DNA of 64,000 nucleotides from Clostridium sp. GTDB taxonomy: Bacteria; Cyanobacteriota; Vampirovibrionia; Gastranaerophilales; Gastranaerophilaceae. Shown here in pieces: positions 42,713 to 50,758 of this stretch. The notes under the pieces were generated by a model. It made no database searches, was not told the DNA's origin, and saw only the letters and a program-made list of their open reading frames with translations. Where the stretch lies: positions 62,001-126,000 of the forward strand of contig JAHALR010000002.1 of the NCBI GenBank assembly GCA_018362895.1, read 5' to 3'. Numbering within the stretch: the stretch's first letter is position 1; each line of letters starts with the position of its first letter. The position numbers and the translations under genes were made by a program.

Positions 42713-43885
42713 ATGAATATAAACGAAAATTATATGAATCTTGAGCAAAGCTATCTGTTTTCTACTGTTGCGAAAAAAGTAGGAGAGTTCAGTTCAAATA
42801 ATCCGGATAAGAAAGTTATCAAGCTCGGCATAGGCGACGTTACACTTCCTTTGTGCAAAGCTGTAATTGAGGCTATGCACAAAGCTGTTGATGAAATGGG
42901 CGTTCAAGCTACTTTCAGAGGGTATGGACCTGAGCAGGGATATGACTTTTTAAGAGAAGCTGTAAAAAACTATTACACAAAACGTAATGTTTCACTTGAA
43001 ATGGATGAAATTTTTATCTCTGATGGTGCAAAAAGTGATTTGGGAAATATTCTTGACCTTTTCTCAGCAGACAATACAGTTCTGGTGCCTGATCCTGTTT
43101 ACCCTGTTTATGTTGATACAAATATAATGGGCGGTAGAAAAGTTGTATTTGCCAATGCTAACGGAGATAACGAATTTTTGCCTCTTCCTGATGAAAATGT
43201 GAAGGCTGACATTATATATATATGCTCGCCGAACAATCCGACAGGTGCTGTTTATAATAAAGAACAGCTCAAAAAGTGGGTTGATTATGCAAAGTCTCAA
43301 AATGCTGTTATTCTTTTTGATGCTGCATACGAATGTTTCATCTCTGATGACAATCTGCCGCGAAGCATTTATGAAATAGAAGGTGCAAAAGACTGTGCAA
43401 TTGAGTTTTGTTCTTTATCTAAAACAGCAGGTTTTACAGGTACAAGATGCGGTTATACAATTGTTCCCAAAAATCTTGACAGATTGAACAAATTCTGGCT
43501 CAGACGTCAAACTACAAAGTTCAACGGTGTTCCTTATATCATTCAAAGAGGAGCTGAGGCTGTTTTCTCACAAGTAGGTCAAAAAGAAATTAAAGAAAAT
43601 ATAAACTATTACAAAGAGAATGCAAAAGTAATTTCAGATACTTTGAAAAAATGCGGAATCTGGCATGTTGGTGGAAAACACTCGCCTTATATCTGGTTGA
43701 AATGTCCGAATAATATGTCTTCATGGGAGTTTTTTGACTTTCTGCTAGAAAAGATACAGGTAGTAGGAACACCCGGTTCAGGTTTTGGAAAAAATGGTGA
43801 AGGCTATTTCAGACTCACTTCATTTGGCTCAAAAGAAAATACTCTTGAAGCAATGAAGAGATTCGAGGAGCTGTTTCCCGGATAA
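42713..43885 (+). CDS. dapL: LL-diaminopimelate aminotransferase
   Basis: 390 aa, AGAGGGA upstream. The DapL pattern is clear: LEQSYLFSTVAKKVGEF at the N-terminus, IKLGIGDVTLPLC, FRGYGPEQGYDFLREA, ISDGAKSDLGNI, SPNNPTGAVYNKEQL, the PLP lysine in FCSLSKTAGFTGTRCGY, and FFDFLLEKIQVVGTPGSGFG. It converts tetrahydrodipicolinate to LL-diaminopimelate in one step, giving lysine and peptidoglycan precursor. This pathway variant is found in Cyanobacteria, plants, Chlamydiae and some others, and supports the lineage assignment. Confidence 0.94.
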   Translation: MNINENYMNLEQSYLFSTVAKKVGEFSSNNPDKKVIKLGIGDVTLPLCKAVIEAMHKAVDEMGVQATFRGYGPEQGYDFLREAVKNYYTKRNVSLEMDEIFISDGAKSDLGNILDLFSADNTVLVPDPVYPVYVDTNIMGGRKVVFANANGDNEFLPLPDENVKADIIYICSPNNPTGAVYNKEQLKKWVDYAKSQNAVILFDAAYECFISDDNLPRSIYEIEGAKDCAIEFCSLSKTAGFTGTRCGYTIVPKNLDRLNKFWLRRQTTKFNGVPYIIQRGAEAVFSQVGQKEIKENINYYKENAKVISDTLKKCGIWHVGGKHSPYIWLKCPNNMSSWEFFDFLLEKIQVVGTPGSGFGKNGEGYFRLTSFGSKENTLEAMKRFEELFPG

Positions 43886-43911
43886 TTCAAATTTAACGTG
43901 AGGCAGTTGTT

Positions 43912-44493
43912 ATGATCGGCAATTATGTTGCCTACCTTGAATTTTTAGAGGAAAAACTTACAAAATTTTTTAATTCACAAAAACCCTTTATTTTTTGCAA
44001 AAAGGGCTGTGCAAAGTGTTGCAAACATGCTGAGTTTCCATATTCTGCGATTGAGGCAAGATATCTGATTGAAGGTTTTGTGACATTACCGGAGGATGTA
44101 CAAAAACAAATTGAAAAAAATTTGCAAAAAATAATTTCATTAAAAAAGAAATTCAAAGGCAAGAAATTTCTTTATGACTGCCCGTTTCTTATAGATGATG
44201 TATGCTGTGTATATGAGTATAGAGGTATTCTTTGCAGGGCTTTCGGGCTGATGACTAATCAGGAAGACGGTAAAGTGAAAGCTCCTTTTTGTGCATATGA
44301 GGGACAAAATTATTCAAATGTGCTGAATCTAAAAAAGAATATCATTTCTCAAAGAAAATACAAAAGGCTTGGTGTTGATGAAGAACCGCTGGGATTTAAT
44401 ATCAGTTACAAATATCTTACTGACAAAGAGTTTGAAGAAACTTTTCATCTGTCTTTTGGGGAGAAAAAACCATTGATTGAATGGTTTATGTAA
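43912..44493 (+). CDS. YkgJ-type cysteine-cluster protein
   Basis: 193 aa, GTGAGG upstream. The N-terminal part has the CxxxCxxCC pattern in FCKKGCAKCCKHAEF, followed by CPFLIDDVCCVYEYRGILCRAFG, the second conserved Cys group of the YkgJ/zinc-iron chelating family. Members bind a metal or Fe-S cluster; the substrate is unknown. It begins 26 nt after dapL and could be co-transcribed. Its stop is 10 nt from that of the convergent LysR gene. Confidence 0.82.
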   Translation: MIGNYVAYLEFLEEKLTKFFNSQKPFIFCKKGCAKCCKHAEFPYSAIEARYLIEGFVTLPEDVQKQIEKNLQKIISLKKKFKGKKFLYDCPFLIDDVCCVYEYRGILCRAFGLMTNQEDGKVKAPFCAYEGQNYSNVLNLKKNIISQRKYKRLGVDEEPLGFNISYKYLTDKEFEETFHLSFGEKKPLIEWFM

Positions 44494-44503
44494 TATTTAT
44501 GAA

Positions 44504-45397
44504 TTACTTTTGAAATGTCTTTTTTAGTTCATCCAGAAATAACTTTGCGGGTTTTGAAAATACTTGATTCTTTTTCCAGGCAATAGAAATGCCAACTTCT
44601 AATTTTGGATTTAGCGGTCTAAAAGTTAAAGGGCTGTTTATTGTATCTGCAATCAATCTATCCAATCCCAAAGCATAGCCGATTTTATCTTCTGTCATAA
44701 TTGCGGCATTGTATAAGAGATTATATGTGCCAACAATATTCAACTTTTCATAGTCATCACCAAACCAATTTAATATGGGGTTGTCTTCAATGTTTTTTTT
44801 AATTACCTGTCTTGAAATAAGCAGGGGTAAACTTATCAAATCCTCAATTTTTATATTTTTCTTTTTTACCATCGGATCATCATTTCTAAGCAGAATTCCC
44901 CAGGTATCTTTTTCTCCCAAATCAATGTAGTTGTATTTCTCAAGGTTAAAAGGCTGAATCAATACGCAAAAATCCAATAAACCTTTATCTAACCTTTCAA
45001 CCAAATCTTCACTATCTCCTGATACAATGTGAAATTTGATTTTGGGATAATCTTGTTTCAATGTTTTCATAACATCAGTTATATGCTTAATCGACTTAGT
45101 TTCGCCTGAACCGATGAATATATCACCCGCAACCTCGTCTTTTATAGAAGAAAATTCGTTTTCTGTTTTTTCTACCAGCTCGATTATTTCCTCTGCACGT
45201 TTTTTTAATATTATTCCTTCAGGAGTCAGTGAAACACTGTGATTACCCCTTACAAAAAGTTTTTGCCCTAATTCTTTTTCTAAATCTTGCAGCTGGCGGG
45301 ACAATGTCGGCTGGGTCAAGTGCATAGAATTAGCAGCCTTGGTGATATTTCCCACTTCTGCCACTGTTAGAAAATATTTAAGCACTCTAATCTCCAT
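44504..45397 (-). CDS. LysR-family transcriptional regulator
   Basis: 297 aa. N-terminal winged HTH: MEIRVLKYFLTVAEVGNITK, AANSMHLTQPTLSRQLQDLE, KELGQKLFVRGNHSVSLTPEG. The C-terminal periplasmic-binding-fold effector domain follows (VAGDIFIGSGETKSI). It diverges from a four-gene cassette that it probably controls. The start has no ribosome site: TTGACA-17-TAAAAT-6 nt-ATG predicts a leaderless mRNA. Confidence 0.92.
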   Translation of the reverse strand: MEIRVLKYFLTVAEVGNITKAANSMHLTQPTLSRQLQDLEKELGQKLFVRGNHSVSLTPEGIILKKRAEEIIELVEKTENEFSSIKDEVAGDIFIGSGETKSIKHITDVMKTLKQDYPKIKFHIVSGDSEDLVERLDKGLLDFCVLIQPFNLEKYNYIDLGEKDTWGILLRNDDPMVKKKNIKIEDLISLPLLISRQVIKKNIEDNPILNWFGDDYEKLNIVGTYNLLYNAAIMTEDKIGYALGLDRLIADTINSPLTFRPLNPKLEVGISIAWKKNQVFSKPAKLFLDELKKTFQK

Positions 45398-45403
45398 AGA
45401 TTT

Positions 45404-45432
45404 ATTTTATTGGACTAAGAAATACCTGTCAA
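45404..45432 (-). promoter_or_regulatory. Promoter of the lysR gene (leaderless)
   Basis: Minus strand: TTGACA (45432-45427), a 17-bp spacer, TAAAAT (45409-45404), then 6 nt to the ATG at 45397. The consensus -35 and ideal spacing make this one of the best promoters here; +1 falls on the start codon. Confidence 0.7.
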
Positions 45433-45442
45433 GCATTACTAT

Positions 45443-45455
45443 TTATACGCTATAA
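45443..45455. promoter_or_regulatory. Candidate LysR-type operator
   Basis: TTATA-CGC-TATAA is a perfect 13-bp dyad (with T-N11-A character) lying between the divergent lysR and acetyltransferase promoters. ATTACTATT (45436-45444) and AATAGTAA (45476-45483) form a wider imperfect dyad around it. Confidence 0.45.
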
Positions 45456-45459
45456 GTAT

Positions 45460-45488
45460 TTGCTATTTCTAAGATAATAGTAAATAAT
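45460..45488 (+). promoter_or_regulatory. Promoter of the LysR-controlled cassette
   Basis: TTGCTA (45460-45465), 17 bp, AATAAT (45483-45488), 6 nt, ATG (45495). No Shine-Dalgarno site; probably leaderless like the divergent lysR gene. Confidence 0.5.
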
Positions 45489-45494
45489 GATTCT

Positions 45495-46070
45495 ATGGAT
45501 AATAAAGATTTTTTAAAATATATGGAAACACAATGCAGGGTTGAACAAGGAACAGATGTGTTCGAAAAGTTCCATACACAAAGTCAGGAAGCCTTGAAAA
45601 TTACAATGGAACTAAACAATAAATATCACACGCCCGAAGAAATTACAGAATTATTTTCTAAACTGACAGACAAGCAGGTAGATAAAAGTTTTAGAATGTT
45701 CCCGCCGTTTTATACAGATTGTGGGATAAATATAACCGTTGGCAAAAATGTTTTTATCAATGCCTGTTGCAAGTTTCAAGACCAGGGCGGAATTAAAATA
45801 GGTGATAACGTTTTAATCGGTCATTCTGTCATAATTGCGACCTTAAACCACGATTTTAATCCTGAAACAAGAGCCAATATGACTCCGAAACGTGTAAAAA
45901 TCGGTAATAACGTTTGGATAGGTTCGGGGGCAATTATTTTGCCAGGTGTAGTAATAAATGACGGTGCGATAATTGCCGCAGGTTCCGTTGTTACAAAAGA
46001 GGTTCCCCGGTATTCGATTGTTGCAGGCAATCCGGCAAAAGTTATTAAAACAATAAACAAAGGAGAATAA
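45495..46070 (+). CDS. Maltose/galactoside O-acetyltransferase-like hexapeptide transferase
   Basis: 191 aa. The N-terminal maltose-acetyltransferase helix pair (TMELNNKYHTPEEITELFSK) is followed by a left-handed beta-helix: FYTDCGINITVGKNVFINAC, the active His region ATLNHDFNPETR, KIGNNVWIGSGAIILPGVVI and IAAGSVVTKEVP, ending AGNPAKVIK. It acetylates a sugar or similar acceptor with acetyl-CoA. First gene of the cassette under the divergent LysR gene; the next gene starts after 3 nt. Confidence 0.88.
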   Translation: MDNKDFLKYMETQCRVEQGTDVFEKFHTQSQEALKITMELNNKYHTPEEITELFSKLTDKQVDKSFRMFPPFYTDCGINITVGKNVFINACCKFQDQGGIKIGDNVLIGHSVIIATLNHDFNPETRANMTPKRVKIGNNVWIGSGAIILPGVVINDGAIIAAGSVVTKEVPRYSIVAGNPAKVIKTINKGE

Positions 46071-46073
46071 CAG

Positions 46074-47015
46074 ATGCTGTATGACACACATTACAAAGAA
46101 GGTAAAAAAGTTACTTTCAAAAAGTTTGATTTAAATATTGCGGGACTGCTATTCTTGCCGCCAAATTTTGATGAAAACAAAAAATATCCTGCCGTTGTTT
46201 TAACTCACCCCGGCGGCGGTGTAAAAGAACAATGTTCATCACTCTATGGGTGGCATTTAGCGCAAAACGGTTATGTCGCTTTGGCATTTGATGCAAGTCA
46301 TCAAGGCGAAAGTGAGGGATTGCCCAGATGTCTTGAAGATCCGACAAGCAGGGTTGAAGATATCCATTCAGCCGTTGATTATTTAACAACATTATTTTTT
46401 GTTGATGATGAAAAAATCGGCGCAATGGGTGTTTGCGCAGGCGGCGGATATACGATGAATGCAATTCAAACAGATTTAAGAATCAAAGCCGCCGCAGGAA
46501 TAAGTACCTGGGATGTAGGCGATAGTGCCAAGAACGGATTTCCCGGAGTAAATGAAGAAAACTTTTTGCAAAATCTTTTAAAACAGGTGGCAGAAGCAAG
46601 AACGGCAGAAGCTCGCGGGGAAGAACCAAAACTTTGGAAGTATGTACCTGAAACAGAAGAAGAAATCAAAAACGCACCATCAACAATTGCAAAAGAAGCA
46701 AGCGAATATTACAGAACAGACCGTTGCTACTATCCGACAACAACAAACAGATACCTTGTTTCAAGCAATGACAAACTTGCCGCATGGGATGCTTTCAGCC
46801 ATATAGAAACGGTTTCACCAAGACCGATTTTGCTTGTTGTAGGCAGCAAGGCTGATACCTTGTATTACAGCGAGGATTGTTATAAAAAAGCTCTTGAACC
46901 CAAAGAAATCTTTACAATTCAAGATGCGACACATGTTGATTTGTATGACAAACCGCAATTTGTAGACCAGGTTGTCGCAAAACTCGTTTCTTACTTTAAT
47001 CAATATTTAAGATAA
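46074..47015 (+). CDS. Alpha/beta hydrolase (dienelactone-hydrolase/YcjY-like)
   Basis: 313 aa, AAAGGAGAA upstream. Alpha/beta fold: VVLTHPGGGVKEQ (oxyanion region), ALAFDASHQGESEG, nucleophile elbow AMGVCAGGGYT with Cys instead of Ser, Asp in ILLVVGSKADTLYYSED, and His in DATHVDLYD. Cys nucleophiles are typical of dienelactone hydrolases. No signal peptide, so cytosolic. The substrate is unknown. A secreted paralogue follows two genes downstream with matching motifs. Confidence 0.82.
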   Translation: MLYDTHYKEGKKVTFKKFDLNIAGLLFLPPNFDENKKYPAVVLTHPGGGVKEQCSSLYGWHLAQNGYVALAFDASHQGESEGLPRCLEDPTSRVEDIHSAVDYLTTLFFVDDEKIGAMGVCAGGGYTMNAIQTDLRIKAAAGISTWDVGDSAKNGFPGVNEENFLQNLLKQVAEARTAEARGEEPKLWKYVPETEEEIKNAPSTIAKEASEYYRTDRCYYPTTTNRYLVSSNDKLAAWDAFSHIETVSPRPILLVVGSKADTLYYSEDCYKKALEPKEIFTIQDATHVDLYDKPQFVDQVVAKLVSYFNQYLR

Positions 47016-47025
47016 GGAGTATTCA

Positions 47026-47895
47026 ATGCAGACAATAAAATTAAATAACGGAATAGAAATGCCCATTTTGGGCTTTGGAGTATTCCAGGTTGAGAATGAA
47101 AAATGTCAGAGAGTTGTAGAAGATGCTCTGTCTGTCGGTTATAGATTAATTGATACAGCAAGCAGTTATCAAAACGAGAAAGCTGTCGGATGTGCTATAA
47201 AAAATTCGGGCATAAAAAGAGAAGATTTATTTGTTACAACAAAAGCTTTTATTCAAGAAATGGGCTATGAAAAAACCAAAACAGCATTTGAAAATTCTCT
47301 TAAAAATCTGGGATTGGACTACCTTGATTTGTATTTAATTCATATGCCGTTTGGAGATTATTACGGCTCATATCGAGCTATGATAGAACTTTATAATGAA
47401 GGAAAAATAAAAAGTATAGGCGTAAGCAATTTTATGTCGGATAGAATTATGGATTTATGCTACAACTTTAATGTTATTCCTGCTGTAAACCAAGTTGAAC
47501 TGCACCCGTACTATCAAAGGGAAGCCGAAATCAAAATTCTGCGTGAATATGGTATTCAACCGCAAGCCTGGGCGCCTTTTGCAGAGGGTATGAACGGAAT
47601 GTTTAACAATCCTTTGTTAAGTGAAATTGCCAAAAATCACAACAAATCAACAGCACAGGTCATTTTAAAATGGAATATTCAAAGAAATATTGCGGTTATT
47701 CCAAAATCAATTCATAAGAACAGAATGGAAGAAAATATAAATGTTTTTGATTTTGAATTAACTCAAGAAGAAATGATACAGATTACGGCTCTTGACTTAG
47801 CAAAACCCCAAATGCTTGATACAAGAGTGCCAAGTGAAGTTTCAAGATTATATAACTATCTTGAAAACCCTGTACTTACAAGTTTGGAGAATTAG
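47026..47895 (+). CDS. Aldo/keto reductase (2,5-diketo-D-gluconate reductase-like)
   Basis: 289 aa, AAGGAG upstream. AKR fold with the catalytic tetrad: Asp and Tyr in RLIDTASSYQNEKAVG, Lys in LFVTTKAFI, His in LYLIHMPFGDYY. NADPH-binding segments VIPKSIHKNRMEEN and the signature GVSNFMSDRIMDL are present. It reduces aldehydes or ketones to alcohols. Together with the flanking hydrolases it suggests handling of a reactive carbonyl or ester compound (inference). Confidence 0.92.
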   Translation: MQTIKLNNGIEMPILGFGVFQVENEKCQRVVEDALSVGYRLIDTASSYQNEKAVGCAIKNSGIKREDLFVTTKAFIQEMGYEKTKTAFENSLKNLGLDYLDLYLIHMPFGDYYGSYRAMIELYNEGKIKSIGVSNFMSDRIMDLCYNFNVIPAVNQVELHPYYQREAEIKILREYGIQPQAWAPFAEGMNGMFNNPLLSEIAKNHNKSTAQVILKWNIQRNIAVIPKSIHKNRMEENINVFDFELTQEEMIQITALDLAKPQMLDTRVPSEVSRLYNYLENPVLTSLEN

Positions 47896-47898
47896 AAT

Positions 47899-48927
47899 AT
47901 GATAAAAAACATTTTAGCAATACTATTTGCAGGATTAATTTTAATGGGAGTAAACAACATGGCAATAGCTAAAAATAAAGACTGGGATAAAGTCTTCCCG
48001 AAAAGTGAAAAAGTAAATATTGAAAAAGTACATTTTAAAAACAGGTTCGGAATTACTCTCACGGGCGATTTGTATATCCCGAAGACGATAAAAAAAGGCG
48101 AAAAACTTCCTGCCGTTGCAGTTTCAGGCCCGTTCGGAGCTGTTAAAGAGCAGGCCTCGGGTTTATATGCACAAACTTTAGCGGAAAGAGGCTTTATAAC
48201 CTTAGCCTTTGACCCTTCTTTTACCGGCGAAAGTTCGGGAGAAGCGAGGAATGTAGCTTCGCCTGATATTAATACCGAGGATTTTAGCGCTGCGGTTGAT
48301 TTTTTGAGTAACCACCCAAACGTTAATCCTGATAAAATTGGTATTTTAGGTATCTGCGGCTTTGGCGGCTTTGCAATAAACGCAGCTGCGATTGATACAA
48401 GAATTAAAGCGGCTGTCGCTTCTACAATGTATGATATGACAAGGGTAAATGCTTTTGGCTACAATGATTCATTGGATGAGAAAGCACGCTATGAATTAAA
48501 ACAAACACTGAATAAACAAAGAACGGAAGATTTTAAAAGCGGAACTTATGCAAAAGCAGACGGTTTACCTCAAAAATTAACAGGAAATGAACCACAATTC
48601 GTGCAAGACTACTGGAATTATTACAAAACAAAAAGAGGTTTCCACCCCCGTTCAATAAACTCAAACGGCAACTGGAACACAACATCATCGCTTTCCTTAA
48701 TTAATCAGCCAATCCTTGCTTATGCCGGAGAAATTAAAAGCGCTGTTTTGATTGTACATGGCGAAAACGCCCACAGTAGATATTTTTCGGAAGATGCATT
48801 CAAAAAATTAAAAGGCGAAAACAAAGAGCTTTTAATCATTGAAGGAGCAAATCATACGGATTTATATGACAATTTAGAGAAAATTCCTTTTGATAAAATC
48901 GAGAGTTTTTATAATAAATATTTGTAG
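47899..48927 (+). CDS. Secreted alpha/beta hydrolase (paralogue of the 46074 gene)
   Basis: 342 aa, GGAGA upstream of the ATG. A signal peptide (MIKNILAILFAGLILMGVNNMAIAK) precedes an alpha/beta hydrolase: VAVSGPFGAVKEQ, LAFDPSFTGESSGEA, elbow ILGICGFGGFA with Cys in nucleophile position, AVLIVHGENAHSRYFSED, and His in GANHTDLYDNL. It resembles the cytosolic hydrolase two genes upstream, so the cassette has a cytosolic and an exported version. A strong terminator follows at 48975. Confidence 0.85.
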   Translation: MIKNILAILFAGLILMGVNNMAIAKNKDWDKVFPKSEKVNIEKVHFKNRFGITLTGDLYIPKTIKKGEKLPAVAVSGPFGAVKEQASGLYAQTLAERGFITLAFDPSFTGESSGEARNVASPDINTEDFSAAVDFLSNHPNVNPDKIGILGICGFGGFAINAAAIDTRIKAAVASTMYDMTRVNAFGYNDSLDEKARYELKQTLNKQRTEDFKSGTYAKADGLPQKLTGNEPQFVQDYWNYYKTKRGFHPRSINSNGNWNTTSSLSLINQPILAYAGEIKSAVLIVHGENAHSRYFSEDAFKKLKGENKELLIIEGANHTDLYDNLEKIPFDKIESFYNKYL

Positions 48928-48970
48928 TAAATTTTTTAAACTAAATGTAAAATAACAATCCTTCAGCAAG

Positions 48971-48997
48971 AAAAAAAGCTCTCTTATGAGAGCTTTT
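48971..48997. terminator. Bidirectional terminator (LysR cassette and tRNA-Gln)
   Basis: AAAGCTCTC (48975-48983), loop TTAT, GAGAGCTTT (48988-48996): a perfect 9-bp stem with T runs on both strands. Confidence 0.85.
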
Positions 48998-49000
48998 AAT

Positions 49001-49076
49001 TGGCTGGGGCGGAAGGATTCGAACCTCCGGAATGGCTGGACCAAAACCAGCTGCCTTACCACTTGGCGACGCCCCA
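49001..49076 (-). tRNA. tRNA-Gln (anticodon UUG)
   Basis: On the minus strand: acceptor TGGGGCG/CGCCCCA, D-arm, anticodon stem GCTGG/CCAGC with loop TTTTGGT (anticodon TTG), T-loop GTTCGAA, discriminator G and encoded CCA. Closely follows the bacterial tRNA-Gln pattern with a U1-A72 pair. Confidence 0.95.
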
Positions 49077-49093
49077 ATGTATCTGTATTATAT

Positions 49094-49122
49094 ATAGTAT
49101 CGGGCACATGGTGACATGTCAA
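49094..49122 (-). promoter_or_regulatory. Promoter of tRNA-Gln
   Basis: Minus strand: TTGACA (49122-49117), 17 bp, TACTAT (49099-49094), about 17 nt before the tRNA 5' end. The interval 49123-49276 up to the EF-hand gene holds nothing else recognisable. Confidence 0.7.
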
Positions 49123-49276
49123 GAGAATTTATATCAACTTTTTGAATCAGAGCTTCAAAACCGGCTCTTTGGAGCTATTTATTGTTAAATATGTAAAAAT
49201 TAGCTCTAATTAGTGATTTTTTTTATTAAAAAAATTGTTTATATAAAAGTAGAAATATTAAAGGAGATATAAAATT

Positions 49277-49543
49277 ATGGATACTTCAATTAACGCTATA
49301 AATTCGGTATCGAATTCTTCAGCAAATACCCAAAAAACGCAGGATAAAAATAACGAAAAAATTAAAGAACTTGCTCAAAAATATGATTTTGACCATTTTG
49401 ATATAGACAATGATGGAAAAATTTCAGGAACTGAACTAACAGAGTTAAAAAGGGTTTTCAACTCTGTTTCCTTTGATACTGATGACGAAGAGGCAATTGA
49501 TGAATCAGCCTTTAACTCAGCTTTGTCTGAATATAAAGAATAG
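49277..49543 (+). CDS. Small EF-hand protein
   Basis: 88 aa, AAAGGAGA upstream. One canonical EF-hand calcium loop, DIDNDGKISGTE (42-53; acidic ligands at 1, 3, 5, Gly 6, Ile 8, Glu 12), and a degenerate second one (DTDDEEAIDESA, 67-78, missing the Gly and the last Glu). The N-terminal 25 residues are Ser/Asn/Thr-rich without a signal peptide. Calcium binding is likely; a buffering or signalling role is unknown. A terminator follows directly. Confidence 0.75.
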   Translation: MDTSINAINSVSNSSANTQKTQDKNNEKIKELAQKYDFDHFDIDNDGKISGTELTELKRVFNSVSFDTDDEEAIDESAFNSALSEYKE

Positions 49544-49577
49544 GTTAAAAATCGAAATATTATGCAAAAAATAAAAG

Positions 49578-49604
49578 GCTTCGAATCTAATTCGGGGCTT
49601 TTTT
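49578..49604. terminator. Terminator after the EF-hand gene
   Basis: GCTTCGAAT (49578-49586), loop CTA, ATTCGGGGC (49590-49598; two G-U pairs), followed by six T; A-rich on the other side, so it may also serve the convergent small gene. Confidence 0.75.
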
Positions 49605-49797
49605 ATTTGAATAAACCGAGTTGATGCCCGAGAAATTGTTTTTTGTAAATTTCATAATCAAAACAACCTATGTCATTTACAGCAACCGGATTGTTTGCAA
49701 GGTTATGAATTCTTCCCTGACCGATTGTACATTTTTTTATATATTTGCAGAAACTACAAATTTTCCATTTTTCGTCTGCTTTTTTCATTCTTGCCAT
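49603..49797 (-). CDS. Small cysteine-motif protein
   Basis: 64 aa. Contains C-x2-C-x5-C (ICSFCKYIKKC) and a later Cys (DIGCFDYEIYKKQFLG), which together could bind one metal. The segment GQGRIHNLANNPVAVNDIG looks like a conserved loop. No family is recognised, and no Shine-Dalgarno site is obvious. The stop lies in the T run of the EF-hand terminator. It could be a real small zinc protein; confidence is moderate. Confidence 0.45.
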   Translation of the reverse strand: MARMKKADEKWKICSFCKYIKKCTIGQGRIHNLANNPVAVNDIGCFDYEIYKKQFLGHQLGLFK

Positions 49798-49865
49798 AAA
49801 AAAATTTTACAACATAATAAAAAAAATGTTAAAATATCTCGAAAGTGTTATTAAGGAGATTTTAT

Positions 49866-50687
49866 ATGGGACTAAATATTGAATATTCAATAAAATATAT
49901 GTTTCAAGATTCTCAATGGAAGAAGAAGTTTCTTGTTGGTGCATTGTTTATGCTTGGTATGACTGTTATGAATCTGGTAGGTCAGGTTTCTAATTTTGTA
50001 AGTGATTTGTCTGCAAAAGAGATAAAAACTTACATAAAACCATATATGCATTTGCTTCCGGAAATAATAATTGGCTCAGTAATTATTTTTTTGCTGGCAA
50101 TGATTTTGAGTGTTTTTACTTCAGGTTATTTTGCCAAAAACATAAACCTGAGAATTTTTAAACCGGAGTCAAATCTTCTGGACTGGAATAATTTTTCAGA
50201 TATGTTTTTTGTTGGATTAAAAGTGACTATGGCTACGATTATATATTTTGTTGCGTATGCAATTATGCTTATTTTTCCTTTTGCCTTATTTATTGCTTTT
50301 TCTGCGTTTGCAGGTGCAGGAGGAAAACTTTATATGATTTTGGCCTTTATAATAACTATTGTTTATCTTCTGGCAATCTCTGTGATACTATGTTTTTATT
50401 TTGGTGCAGCAACACTGGCTTTTTCTACTGATTTGAGGTTTGCTTCATATTTTAATTTCAGCCTGATAAATAAATTTATTACTAAGAACTTTTTTGAATT
50501 TTTCGTTTATATGTTGATTATTTTAGCAGTTTCTTTTCTTGTTAATATAATAAATTCTGTATTGATGATAACTCTCGTAGGCATAATTGTTATGCCCGTG
50601 CTGTACTATTACCAGTTTCTTGTACAAAATGACCTTGCGGCACAGTTTATCAGAAATACGCTTGAGGTTTCTGCTGAAAAACAATGA
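49866..50687 (+). CDS. DUF4013-type integral membrane protein
   Basis: 273 aa from ATG 49866 (MGLNIEYSIKYMFQD), with AAGGAG 9 nt upstream. The N-terminal SIKYMFQDSQWKKKFLVGAL matches the typical start of DUF4013 proteins, and about six membrane helices follow (near 25-50, 70-95, 120-150, 160-190, 215-235, 240-260), with the Asp/Asn-containing loop LLDWNNFSDMFFVGLK. Function unknown. The gene is monocistronic, closed by a strong hairpin. Confidence 0.75.
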   Translation: MGLNIEYSIKYMFQDSQWKKKFLVGALFMLGMTVMNLVGQVSNFVSDLSAKEIKTYIKPYMHLLPEIIIGSVIIFLLAMILSVFTSGYFAKNINLRIFKPESNLLDWNNFSDMFFVGLKVTMATIIYFVAYAIMLIFPFALFIAFSAFAGAGGKLYMILAFIITIVYLLAISVILCFYFGAATLAFSTDLRFASYFNFSLINKFITKNFFEFFVYMLIILAVSFLVNIINSVLMITLVGIIVMPVLYYYQFLVQNDLAAQFIRNTLEVSAEKQ

Positions 50688-50698
50688 TAATGTAAAGG

Positions 50699-50743
50699 AA
50701 TAAAAAAGAGGCGCAACTGCTTTTTGCAGTTGTGCCTCTTTTA
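50699..50743. terminator. Strong bidirectional terminator between DUF4013 and pfp genes
   Basis: AAGAGGCGCAACTGC (50706-50720), loop TTTTT, GCAGTTGTGCCTCTT (50726-50740): a 15-bp stem with one G-T pair, A run before and T run after. Confidence 0.9.
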
Positions 50744-50758
50744 ATTTGTTTTATCTTC

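Noticed and set aside
49000..49188. 62-codon plus-strand frame
   Set aside because: It runs through the complement of tRNA-Gln and its promoter.
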